The position numbers were made by a program, and so were the translations under genes. Shown here piece after piece: positions 7,322-14,530 of a stretch of 21,139 nt of DNA. How positions within the stretch are numbered: position 1 is the stretch's first letter; the number at the start of each line of letters is the position of its first letter. The notes under the pieces were generated by a model. The model was not told the DNA's origin. It did no database searches and saw nothing but the letters and a program-made list of their open reading frames with translations. This DNA is from Anaerolineaceae bacterium UBA3924 (GTDB taxonomy: Bacteria; Chloroflexota; Anaerolineae; Anaerolineales; Anaerolineaceae), in contig DGEO01000034.1 in the NCBI GenBank assembly GCA_002385985.1, positions 52,942-74,080 on the forward strand. The letters are read 5' to 3'.

Positions 7322-8134
7322 ATGGAAAAACGCTTCATCCAGACACCGCGGGGCCGGGTGTACTACTGGACCGGAGGTCAGGCCGCCGGCCTGCCGCCCC
7401 TCGTCTTCACCCACGGCCTGACCCACGACCACACCGCCTTCGACCCGCAGGTCGACCACTTCTGCACGCAGCACACCGTGATCACCTGGGATCTGCCCCT
7501 GCACGGCGAATCCCGCCCCTATTCCGACTTCTCCTACGCCGCCGCGGCGGATGACCTGGCCGCCATCCTGGACGCCGAGCAAATCGACCGCGCCGTGCTG
7601 GTGGGCCACTCGATGGGTGGCTTCGTCTGCCAGGAGTTCGCCATCCGCTTCCCGGAGCGGGTTATGGGCATGGCCCTGCTGGGCACCACCCCCTTCGGGC
7701 ACGTGTACTACCGCGGCTGGGAGCGCTGGCTCCTTACGAAAGCGGGCGCCATGGCCGGGTGGTACCCGTACCGCTACCTGGTGCACAGCATCGCCCGGAA
7801 CGCGTCACGCACCGATGCCGCCTATCAGAATCTGAAAGCGGCCGTCTCAAAGCTGAGCAAGAAGGAGATCCAGCGCAGCATGGACGCCGCCTACCGCGAT
7901 TTCCTCGAGCGCAAGGAGGAGGTTCGCTTCGACTGCCCGGTGCTGCTCCTGCTCGGCGAGCACGACACCACCGGGTTGGTGAAAAAGTACAACCACGCCT
8001 GGACGGAACGGACCGGCTTCCCGCTAAAGATCATCCCGGACGCGGGTCACTGCGCCAACCTGGACAACCCCGCCGTGTTCAACCGCCTGCTTGAGGAGTT
8101 CATCCGCTCGCTGCAGGCCAGCCCAGCCGGCTAA
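7322..8134 (+). CDS. Alpha/beta-fold hydrolase
   Basis: Cytoplasmic hydrolase of 270 residues, normal for the family. The nucleophile elbow is GHSMGG with Ser97. The acid is Asp215 in LLGEHDTTG and the base is His243 in IPDAGHCANLDNP, giving a complete Ser-Asp-His triad. FTHGLTHDH near 29-37 supplies the oxyanion-hole HG, and WDLPLHGES is the usual following strand. No signal peptide is present. A cap of about 60 residues lies between GTTPFG and the acid. The substrate could be an ester, lactone or similar compound and cannot be inferred. It has its own weak promoter region and a terminator upstream, so it is probably transcribed alone. Its last 35 bases overlap the 3' end of the convergent glycosyltransferase gene. 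Confidence 0.85.
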   Translation: MEKRFIQTPRGRVYYWTGGQAAGLPPLVFTHGLTHDHTAFDPQVDHFCTQHTVITWDLPLHGESRPYSDFSYAAAADDLAAILDAEQIDRAVLVGHSMGGFVCQEFAIRFPERVMGMALLGTTPFGHVYYRGWERWLLTKAGAMAGWYPYRYLVHSIARNASRTDAAYQNLKAAVSKLSKKEIQRSMDAAYRDFLERKEEVRFDCPVLLLLGEHDTTGLVKKYNHAWTERTGFPLKIIPDAGHCANLDNPAVFNRLLEEFIRSLQASPAG

Positions 8135-9158
8135 ACAGCTGCTCCCAGCGGCGGCGCACCTCGGGCCAGGCGCAGGATTCAGCCAGCCGCCGGCCGCCGG
8201 TCGACAGCCGCTCCGCCAGTTCCGGCTCCTCCACCAGGCGGCGCACGGCTTCCGTCATCGCCCCGGCGTCGTCATCCGGCACTAGCAGTCCTGTCTGTCC
8301 GTCCTCGAGCAGGAAGGGGATGCCCCCCACCCGTGTCGCGACCACCGGCAGCCCGAAGGCGGCGGCCTCCAGCACGCTGACCGGCATGTTGTCCACCCGG
8401 TTGGTGTTCAGGTAGATGTCGTGGGCGGCGAACTGCTCCTGCTTGCCGCGGGCGTCGAGAAAGCCGGCAAAGCGCACACACTCGCCCACCCCCAGGCGTT
8501 CCGCCAGCGCCTTTGTCGCCGCCAGCTCGCCGCGGTCCTGCCCGGCCATGGTCAGACGGGCCTGCGGGTAGGAGCGGCACAGCTCCGCCAGCGCGCGCAC
8601 GGCCAGCCCGGGGTTGTAAATATCCTCGAAGGTGCGCATCCAGATCAGGTTCGGCTGGACCTGCCTCCGGCAGCAAAAGGGGTAATCCTCCACCCGCAGC
8701 ACGTTGGGGATCACCTCCACCGGGCAGCCCCAGCCCTGAAAATGGTGCGCCAGGAAGCCGGACGGTGAGACGATGGCGTCCGCCCGGTCCAGGACCCGGC
8801 GGACGCGGTCCGGGTACCGCCGGGAGAATTCGGGCAGGTTCCCGCCGTGCAGGATGAGCACCTGCTTTTTGCCCAGCGCGCGGATCAGGCGCGAGGGCAG
8901 GTCGGCCATCCAGAAGGCCGGCCCGCTGTACACCGCCAGCAGGTAGAGGTCCACCTCGCGCCGCCAGGCCAGGATGGCGCGGAGCATATCGGCCAGGCGC
9001 AGCAGCCGCTGCGGGTAAGCGGAGGTGTAGCGCACCGTGTAGCCTTCCCGCTCGAACAGGCGGCCGGCGACCTCCGCCGGGTTGGGCACCCAGCCGGGCC
9101 GGCTGCCCAGCAGCGGGCCGACCATCGCCAGGCGCGGGCGCCGCTCAGCCGCCCCCAC
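8100..9158 (-). CDS. Glycosyltransferase, GT4-like (GT-B fold)
   Basis: Retaining GT-B glycosyltransferase of 352 residues, a little short for GT4. The N-terminal acceptor half contains HGGNLPEFSRR near 104-114. The nucleotide-sugar half begins around RTFEDIYNP (175-183), which replaces the usual GR..P.K element, and contains VDNMPVSVLEA. There the family's E-x7-E becomes Asp256-x7-Glu264. PVVATRVGG follows. GTG at 9158 is supported by GGAGGT five bases upstream. The start overlaps the preceding gene by 14 bases. It is the last gene of the minus operon and runs convergently into the hydrolase gene. The donor sugar is not predictable from sequence. Confidence 0.85.
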   Translation of the reverse strand: MGAAERRPRLAMVGPLLGSRPGWVPNPAEVAGRLFEREGYTVRYTSAYPQRLLRLADMLRAILAWRREVDLYLLAVYSGPAFWMADLPSRLIRALGKKQVLILHGGNLPEFSRRYPDRVRRVLDRADAIVSPSGFLAHHFQGWGCPVEVIPNVLRVEDYPFCCRRQVQPNLIWMRTFEDIYNPGLAVRALAELCRSYPQARLTMAGQDRGELAATKALAERLGVGECVRFAGFLDARGKQEQFAAHDIYLNTNRVDNMPVSVLEAAAFGLPVVATRVGGIPFLLEDGQTGLLVPDDDAGAMTEAVRRLVEEPELAERLSTGGRRLAESCAWPEVRRRWEQLFSRLGWPAASG

Positions 9159-10302
9159 CGGCCACCTCCAGCGCCGCCGCCAGCCGGGCGCGGCCTCGCA
9201 TTTCGGCGAATCGCCTGTACGCGCTCAGCGCCGCCGCCCCCAGGCCCTCCAGCTGGAAGCACTGCTCCACCCGCAGGCGGCCGGCGCGGCCCATCTGCTC
9301 TCTCAGCGCCGCGGAGCGGGCCAGCTCGACCAGGCGCGCAGCCAGCGCATCCTCATCGTCCATGCCGATCAGAAAGCCGCTGATGCCGTGCTGCAGGATG
9401 CGCTCCGCATCCCCGGCCGGGGTGCTGACCACCGGCAGCCCGGCGGCCATGCCCTCCATCAGCGCGTTGGGGAAGCCCTCCTGCTCCGAAGTCAGCGCCA
9501 GGATATGGCACTGCCGCAGCAGCGCGGGCACCTCCGGCCGCGCCCCGAGAAAACGCACCCCGTCTGGCGTCAGGCCCAGCGAAGCGGCTTCAGCCTCCAG
9601 CGCAGCCCGCTCCAGCCCGTCACCGATCACCACGCCGGCCAGTTCCGGCGCCTGACGGCGGGCCGCGGCCAGCGCCCGGAGGAAGCGGTCCACCCGCTTG
9701 ACCGGGATCAGCCGCCCCACCAGCGCCGCGCGCACCTGACCGGGCAGGTTCGCCTCCACCGGCCGGGCGGCCTGTGCGTCAAACTCCTGCAGGTCGATCA
9801 CATTGGGAAGCACCTGCAGGCGTTCCGCCCGCAGGCCCATCGCCGCCCATGAAGCCGCGGAATGGTGCGAGTTGCACAGCAGGCCGTCGGTCACCCGGGC
9901 CAGCGCCGGTCCCCAGCGGCCGTTGGCAGCCAGCTCCATGCGCGGATCGCCCCGGCTGGCCCCCACCGAGAGGGCGCCCAGCGCCTTCCCGGCCAGCCCG
10001 GCGTACAGGTTGGTGTAAAAATGCGCCGAGTGAATCACGTCCGGCTGCCAGCCGCGCAGCAGGCGGACCAGCGCCGTCAGGCGCAGCGCCGGGTTCCCCC
10101 GCTGGCCAAACCACTCCGGCGGGCAGCCCAGCTCTTCCAGCGCGGCCTCATAATGCTCATCGCGGGTCAGGCTGAAGACGCGCAGCTCGACCGGCAGCCC
10201 GCGCAGCGACCGGACCAGGTAGACCAGCTGTTTTTCGGCCCCGGCCCGGCCCAGCGTCCCGGCGATTACGGCTATGCGCAGTGGGTCAATCGCCCGGCTC
10301 AC
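9145..10302 (-). CDS. Glycosyltransferase family 4
   Basis: GT-B glycosyltransferase of 385 residues. The N-terminal Rossmann half opens with IAVIAGTLGRAGAEKQ, the usual glycine-rich acceptor loop. The C-terminal half has VGRLIPVKRVD near 195-205 and the canonical E-x7-E, Glu275 and Glu283, within EQEGFPNALMEG. GLPVVSTPAGD follows. GTG at 10302 has GGAGGGGG four bases upstream. It overlaps the upstream polymerase gene by 17 bases and the downstream glycosyltransferase by 14. The context is surface polysaccharide assembly from nucleotide sugars on the cytoplasmic side of the membrane. Confidence 0.9.
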   Translation of the reverse strand: MSRAIDPLRIAVIAGTLGRAGAEKQLVYLVRSLRGLPVELRVFSLTRDEHYEAALEELGCPPEWFGQRGNPALRLTALVRLLRGWQPDVIHSAHFYTNLYAGLAGKALGALSVGASRGDPRMELAANGRWGPALARVTDGLLCNSHHSAASWAAMGLRAERLQVLPNVIDLQEFDAQAARPVEANLPGQVRAALVGRLIPVKRVDRFLRALAAARRQAPELAGVVIGDGLERAALEAEAASLGLTPDGVRFLGARPEVPALLRQCHILALTSEQEGFPNALMEGMAAGLPVVSTPAGDAERILQHGISGFLIGMDDEDALAARLVELARSAALREQMGRAGRLRVEQCFQLEGLGAAALSAYRRFAEMRGRARLAAALEVAGGGG

Positions 10303-11710
10303 GCTGCCCCCTCCAATCGCGCACCGCCCGCGGCCGCCGCCGCACCAGCAGCGCGCCGGCCTTCGCCACGATCTCCCGGTAATGCTCCCGGTGGAGCATC
10401 ACCGCCGCCGCTCCCGCCAGGAACCACAGATTCTTCCCCTGAAACTCGGTGGAAATAAAAGCTACCGCCAGGATCGAGCTGGTCAGCATACCGATCAGGA
10501 AGGCCTCGCGGTTCCTGCGCAGCAGCCCCACCACCGCAAAGGAGGCGACAAAGGCCCCCAGAAGCAGGATTCCGGGCACCCCGTTCTCGGCCAGCACTTT
10601 GATCCAGCCGGAATGGGCCGCCACTGCGCTGTCGGAAAACTCCGACACGGTGGAGATCTCGCTCATGAAGTTGCCTGTGCCCACGCCCAGCGGGTTGCGC
10701 AGGAACAGCTGCAGCCCCAGCTCGGCGATGTTGGCCCGTCCGGAGGTGACCTGGTTCAGGTTGTAGCGCGGGTCAAAGATCTTGGTCAGCCGGCTGATGG
10801 CGTAGGTCTGCTGCTCGACAAAGAAGGCCGAAAGCACCACCATGCCGCCCACCATCAGCGCGCTCATAAAGATCTTCCAGGAGAAGCGCCGCTCCCAGAC
10901 CAGCAGGAAGAGCAGCCCGAAGCCGCCGATGAGCATGTTGCCCCGGCTGCCGGAGAGGAACGTCCAGGCGAAACAGACCACCGCCAGCAGCATCAGCGCC
11001 AGGCGGCCGAAGCGGAACTTGCCCGCCACCGGGAAGGCCAGGCAGGCCATGATGATGCCCGTCACGGGGAACTTGGCCCAGGCGTTCGGGTTCAAATACG
11101 CCAGCGTGTCGATCTGCAGGTAGTACACCGCGCCCCCCACCGCGGCGATCAACCCGGAGACAATCCCCATCCAGTACACGGCGTGATCGATGTGCTCGGC
11201 CCGGGCGTAGTAGGCGATCATGGCGAAAATGATGAAGGCGTTGAGGATGTGCATGATGCCGGACATCTTGGCGTCGCTGAAGAACAGCTCCAGCCCCAGC
11301 ACCAGCAGCAGCGCCTGCATCAGGCGGGAGTGCACGTCGTTGATGCGCACCAGCACCGGCAGGAACCAGACCATGGCGATCAGCAGCAGGTAGTTGAAGG
11401 TGTTGAACGGCAGGAAGGAATCCGAGGCCAGGAAGCCGCGGATGAGCGTGTCCAGCGTGGTGAGCATGCCCAGCCCGAGCAGCCCCACGCCCGGCCACTT
11501 CAGACCGGCCAGCATCACCACGATGCCGATGCAGGTCAGCACGGTCAGCGCGGTCTCAAAGCCGATCACCAGGCCCCCCGCCCAGGCGACAAGGGTCAGC
11601 AGGGCCAGAATCCGGCCCAGCATGGCGGAGGAGAACTCCTCCGGCGTCAGGCGGCGGGCGATTCGCTCCGCCCGTGCCGCAGCACGTTGTCTGGCAGCAA
11701 TTACGCTCAT
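10286..11710 (-). CDS. Wzy/WaaL-type O-antigen polymerase or ligase, polytopic membrane protein
   Basis: Integral membrane protein of about 474 residues with roughly ten to twelve hydrophobic segments. After the SGSRGN motif near 253-258 comes a long extracytoplasmic loop with RNPLGVGTGNF (338-348) and AHSGWIKVLAENGVPG. This pattern is typical of the Wzy_C family (O-antigen polymerase or ligase). Such proteins polymerise lipid-linked repeat units or transfer glycans to an acceptor outside the membrane. ATG at 11710 overlaps the upstream stop as ATGA and is preferred to the in-frame start at 11746, which would lie inside the upstream gene. Polymerase versus ligase cannot be decided here. The five neighbouring glycosyltransferases make a polymerase role reasonable. 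Confidence 0.85.
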   Translation of the reverse strand: MSVIAARQRAAARAERIARRLTPEEFSSAMLGRILALLTLVAWAGGLVIGFETALTVLTCIGIVVMLAGLKWPGVGLLGLGMLTTLDTLIRGFLASDSFLPFNTFNYLLLIAMVWFLPVLVRINDVHSRLMQALLLVLGLELFFSDAKMSGIMHILNAFIIFAMIAYYARAEHIDHAVYWMGIVSGLIAAVGGAVYYLQIDTLAYLNPNAWAKFPVTGIIMACLAFPVAGKFRFGRLALMLLAVVCFAWTFLSGSRGNMLIGGFGLLFLLVWERRFSWKIFMSALMVGGMVVLSAFFVEQQTYAISRLTKIFDPRYNLNQVTSGRANIAELGLQLFLRNPLGVGTGNFMSEISTVSEFSDSAVAAHSGWIKVLAENGVPGILLLGAFVASFAVVGLLRRNREAFLIGMLTSSILAVAFISTEFQGKNLWFLAGAAAVMLHREHYREIVAKAGALLVRRRPRAVRDWRGQREPGD

Positions 11711-12876
11711 ACCACTAATTTTCCTTTCTCCAGCCGCATACCCCACTGCTCGGCGCAGAAACGGCCGATCCGTCCGGCCCAGGCCTCCAGGGTCATGCCC
11801 TCCACCTTCTCCCGGCAGCGGCGGCGCATCCCCGGCCAGTCCACCTCCCCGGTCAGCACCTGGCGCATGGCGTCCGCCAGCGCCTCCGGGTCACCGGCCG
11901 GGACCAGCCAGCCCACCTGGCCGGGCGGACCGAAGAATTCTCCGGCCACCCCCACCCGGGTGGCGATCAGCGGCAGGCCGTGCGCCATGGCGTCCAGCCA
12001 GGCTTTCGAGAGGGACTCGGTCAGAGAGGGGTGCACGGCCAGGTCGGCGCCGGCCAGCTCACGGTGCAGCTCCTCGCGCCCCAGCATGCCGGTAAAGCGG
12101 ACCTGCCCGCGCAGGCCCAGCTCGTCCACCAGCGCTTCCAGCCGGCCCCGTTCCGGCCCGTCCCCCAGGATGGTCAGCACGGGCATCGGCTCGAAGCCTT
12201 CCTCCTTCAGCAAGCCGACCGCACGCACCAGCACCTCCACCCCCTTCTCCGGTGACAGGCGGCCCAGCGTGACCAGGCACGGCGGGCGCGACAGCCCGCG
12301 CTCGTAATCCGGCTGAAACTGGTCGATCTCGGCCCTGGCCAGCGCTGTGGCAAAGAGCCAGTGCATGCGCGGAGCGGGCAATTCGGTCTGCATGCCGGTG
12401 GCAATCATCACATTGCGGCCCCCGGCAAAGCGGCGCATGATCCACTTGGTCACCCGGTTCATGGTGGTCTGCTGGCTGTTCTCCTCCCAGGAGCCGCCGT
12501 AGCGCATGATCAGCCGTTTGCGCTGCAGCAGCGCCGCCAGCGCCCCCAGCAGGGACAGGTCGCCCGGGACCGGGGTGTGCACCACATCCGCAGCACGCAC
12601 CTCCCGCCAGATGCGGCCCCAGTAATACGGGAAGGCGCGCAGCAGGGCCACCTTGCGGCGGGTGTCCGAGCCGGGGATCGGCCGCAGGGGCACGACTTCG
12701 GCGAAGTCAGGCAGCGGGGAACCGCCCTCCTGCGGTTCGCCGCGCACGATCACCAGGGTCATGCGGTCGAACAGGCGGCCGATGGCGGTCATCTGGCCCG
12801 GAAAGCCGCCCTGCGCCCACCAGCGCCCCTGCTCATCCTGCCAGCACTCTTTGAAAGAAATGGCGCACAATTTCAT
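11707..12876 (-). CDS. Glycosyltransferase, GT4-like
   Basis: GT-B glycosyltransferase of 389 residues. It starts MKLCAISFKECWQDE, with the acceptor-loop region GGFPGQMTAIGRLFD. The donor half has LGRLSPEKGVE near 204-214 and LGDGPERG near 237-244. The segment TESLSKAWLDAMAHG gives Glu287-x7-Asp295, where the second acidic residue of E-x7-E is Asp. ATG at 12876 is chosen because the first beta strand begins there. The in-frame extension to 13197 is compositionally odd, passes through inverted repeats, and has no recognisable fold. There is almost no Shine-Dalgarno sequence, and a TACAAT box lies seven bases upstream, so the mRNA may be leaderless. It is the first gene of its operon. Confidence 0.85.
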   Translation of the reverse strand: MKLCAISFKECWQDEQGRWWAQGGFPGQMTAIGRLFDRMTLVIVRGEPQEGGSPLPDFAEVVPLRPIPGSDTRRKVALLRAFPYYWGRIWREVRAADVVHTPVPGDLSLLGALAALLQRKRLIMRYGGSWEENSQQTTMNRVTKWIMRRFAGGRNVMIATGMQTELPAPRMHWLFATALARAEIDQFQPDYERGLSRPPCLVTLGRLSPEKGVEVLVRAVGLLKEEGFEPMPVLTILGDGPERGRLEALVDELGLRGQVRFTGMLGREELHRELAGADLAVHPSLTESLSKAWLDAMAHGLPLIATRVGVAGEFFGPPGQVGWLVPAGDPEALADAMRQVLTGEVDWPGMRRRCREKVEGMTLEAWAGRIGRFCAEQWGMRLEKGKLVV

Positions 12877-12883
12877 GATCTTA

Positions 12884-12889
12884 ATTGTA
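12884..12889 (-). promoter_or_regulatory. -10 box directly upstream of the glycosyltransferase start (possible leaderless mRNA)
   Basis: On the minus strand TACAAT matches five of six consensus bases and ends seven bases before the ATG at 12876. Transcription would therefore begin at or next to the start codon. No good -35 is seen, and the bases before the ATG (AATTAAGATC) lack a ribosome binding site. Confidence 0.4.
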
Positions 12890-12911
12890 CGGATTTTGTT
12901 CAATTTCGAAT

Positions 12912-13020
12912 CCTGCCTCCAGGCAGGTGGTATGAGACTGTAGTCGGAGTAACAGCGGTGAACCGGGGTCTCCCCGCCTGTGCCACCGGAAGAGATGCCA
13001 GTGAGGTGGGTCCACCGCGG
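12912..13020. repeat. Cluster of GC-rich inverted repeats between divergent operons
   Basis: Three hairpins lie in about 110 bases. CCTGCC and GGCAGG (12912-12927) pair over a TCCA loop. CGGTG (12956-12960) and CACCG (12984-12988) enclose CGGGG-TCT-CCCCG (12964-12976). GGTGG (13005-13009) and CCACC (13012-13016) form a third. CCACC at 12983 can also pair with GGTGG at 13005, so alternative folds exist. The stretch upstream of the TATAAT promoter is not needed by either flanking gene. It could be an RNA leader on the minus strand, a small RNA, or the remnant of a small mobile element. Confidence 0.4.
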
Positions 13021-13084
13021 ACGCCTGCGCTCAAATTGGACCAAATCCCCGTCTGTTGAGGATCTTTTCCCGCTGTGTCCATGT

Positions 13085-13115
13085 TTGATATAACCATACA
13101 TTAAAGATCTATAAT
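13085..13115 (+). promoter_or_regulatory. Promoter of the DinB/PIG-L/aminotransferase operon
   Basis: A perfect TATAAT at 13110-13115 lies in an AT-rich patch, with TTGATA at 13085-13090 as the best -35. The 19-base spacer is longer than ideal. Transcription would start near 13122, giving a leader of about 92 bases that ends with the AGGAGG ribosome binding site at 13198-13203. Confidence 0.55.
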
Positions 13116-13213
13116 ATACACATAGTTTCTCCTCCGCGCCGCTCCACGGGGGAAGACAAGGGAGGTCAGTCCACCTATACCCCGGCCGCCAGGCCATAGG
13201 AGGAGTTGCCCGT

Positions 13214-13711
13214 ATGCATCTTGAAGACGTGTTGTTTTACGGCATGCAGACCTCGCTGCGCGAGATCGCCAAAACCCCGGCGGAGGACCGCGAACTCCCG
13301 GGCGCCGCCGGACAGTGGTCCCCCAAAGACATCATCGCCCACCTGACCTCGTTCGAGGACATGCTCGCGGACCTGCTCGGTTCGCTGCTCGAACCCCGCC
13401 CCACCCCGGTGCTGGATTTCTACATCCGCGACCACGAGGGCTTCAACCTCTCGACAGTGGAGCAGCGCCGGCCGCTCAGCTGGGATCAGGTGCTGGCCGA
13501 GTATCGGGAAGCCTTCGAGCGCAGCCGGGATCTGCTGGCGCGCATCCCGGAAGATCAGCGGCGCCAGACCGGGCTGCTGCCCTGGTACGGGCCGGAGTAC
13601 GATCTGGAGGATTTTCTGGTCTACAGTTTTTACGGGCACAAGCGCGAGCACTCGGCCCAGCTGGCGGCCTTCCGCGACGTGCGCGCCCGGGAATCCGGAG
13701 GGACGGTATGA
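13214..13711 (+). CDS. DinB-fold metal-binding protein
   Basis: Small protein of 165 residues matching the four-helix DinB/YfiT superfamily. The expected metal triad is present: His43 in DIIAHLTSFED, then His142 and His146 in GHKREHSAQ. The family includes thiol S-transferases and thiol-dependent isomerases such as YfiT/BstA and the mycothiol-dependent maleylpyruvate isomerase, besides many uncharacterised members. No signal peptide is present. The AGGAGGAG ribosome site lies eight bases before the ATG. The stop overlaps the start of the PIG-L gene as ATGA, so the two products are probably made together. This is the first gene of a plus-strand operon lying between two minus-strand glycan operons. 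Its substrate is unknown. Confidence 0.85.
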   Translation: MHLEDVLFYGMQTSLREIAKTPAEDRELPGAAGQWSPKDIIAHLTSFEDMLADLLGSLLEPRPTPVLDFYIRDHEGFNLSTVEQRRPLSWDQVLAEYREAFERSRDLLARIPEDQRRQTGLLPWYGPEYDLEDFLVYSFYGHKREHSAQLAAFRDVRARESGGTV

Positions 13712-14529
13712 ACGAGCCCATGCGCCTGATGTGCGTGCTGGCCCACCCGGACGACGAGTCCCTGGGCACCGGGGGCCTGCTGGCGAAATACGCCGCCGAA
13801 GGGGTGGAAACCTACCTGATCACCGCCACGCGGGGCGAGGCCGGCTGGTTCGGCCAGTGGAGCGACTACCCCGGGCCCGAGAAGCTGGGCGCGCTGCGCG
13901 AGCAGGAGCTGAACTGCGCCGCCAACCAGCTTGGCCTGCGCCAGATCTTCCTGCTCGGCTACATGGACGGCGAGCTGGACCAGGCCCCGCCCGGCGAGGT
14001 GATTGAGAAAATCGCCGCCATCTACCGGCAGGTGCGCCCGCAGGTGGTGGTCACCTTCGACCCGGCCGGCGTGTACGGCCATCCGGACCACATTGCCATT
14101 TCACAGTTTGCCCTGGCGGCGGCAGTCAAGGCCGCCGGCGAGGGCGGCGCTCACCCGCCCCACCAGGTGAGCAAGCTGTACTACTCCATCGAGACCGAAG
14201 AGGTGCTGGCCATGTACCAGCAGGTATTCGGCGAGCTGAAGATGACCATCGACGGCGTCGAGCGGCACGCCGAAGGCTGGAAGGACTGGATGATCACAAC
14301 CATCGTCGACACCACCACCTACTGGCAGGTCATCTGGGATGCCATCCGCTGCCACCAGTCGCAGCTGCCGGGCTTCAGCGAGATGCTGGCCCTGCCCGAG
14401 GACCGGCGGCAGGCCCTGTTCGGCACCCAGTATTTTTACCGTGTCTACAGCCTGGTCAACGGCGGGCGGGAAATCGAGACCGACCTGTTCGCCGGCGTCC
14501 GCGAGCGGATGATTCCCGCAGGAGGTTAG
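13708..14529 (+). CDS. PIG-L/LmbE family zinc-dependent deacetylase
   Basis: Cytoplasmic protein of 273 residues, typical for the family. The first zinc motif is AHPDDE (His13, Asp15, Asp16), the second HPDH (His125, His128), and a third conserved His216 lies in RCHQSQ. Family members remove acetyl groups from N-acetylglucosaminyl compounds: MshB in mycothiol, BshB in bacillithiol, and PIG-L in GPI anchors. Others act on antibiotic sugars. It overlaps the DinB-fold gene by four bases and is followed one base after its stop by the aminotransferase. Reasonable substrates are a GlcNAc-containing precursor of the surface glycan or a small GlcN-linked metabolite. The sequence alone does not decide between them. 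Confidence 0.88.
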   Translation: MNEPMRLMCVLAHPDDESLGTGGLLAKYAAEGVETYLITATRGEAGWFGQWSDYPGPEKLGALREQELNCAANQLGLRQIFLLGYMDGELDQAPPGEVIEKIAAIYRQVRPQVVVTFDPAGVYGHPDHIAISQFALAAAVKAAGEGGAHPPHQVSKLYYSIETEEVLAMYQQVFGELKMTIDGVERHAEGWKDWMITTIVDTTTYWQVIWDAIRCHQSQLPGFSEMLALPEDRRQALFGTQYFYRVYSLVNGGREIETDLFAGVRERMIPAGG

Positions 14530-14530
14530 G

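Noticed and set aside
10274..12307. 677-codon plus-strand open frame
   Set aside because: It lies antisense to the Wzy/WaaL-like and glycosyltransferase genes and is rich in His, Gln, Arg and Pro, as expected of a shadow of membrane-protein codons in GC-rich DNA.
13001..13020. T-box-like sequence (GGTGG-GTCC-ACCGCGG) on the plus strand
   Set aside because: A true T-box has a 7-base bulge of the form TGGNACC; here it is three bases longer. The sequence lies upstream of the TATAAT promoter, and no stem I or specifier is visible.
12877..13197. N-terminal extension of the glycosyltransferase at 11707-12876
   Set aside because: The added 107 residues have no fold or ribosome site, cross the inverted-repeat cluster and the AT-rich promoter patch, and precede a normal GT4 first strand starting at 12876.
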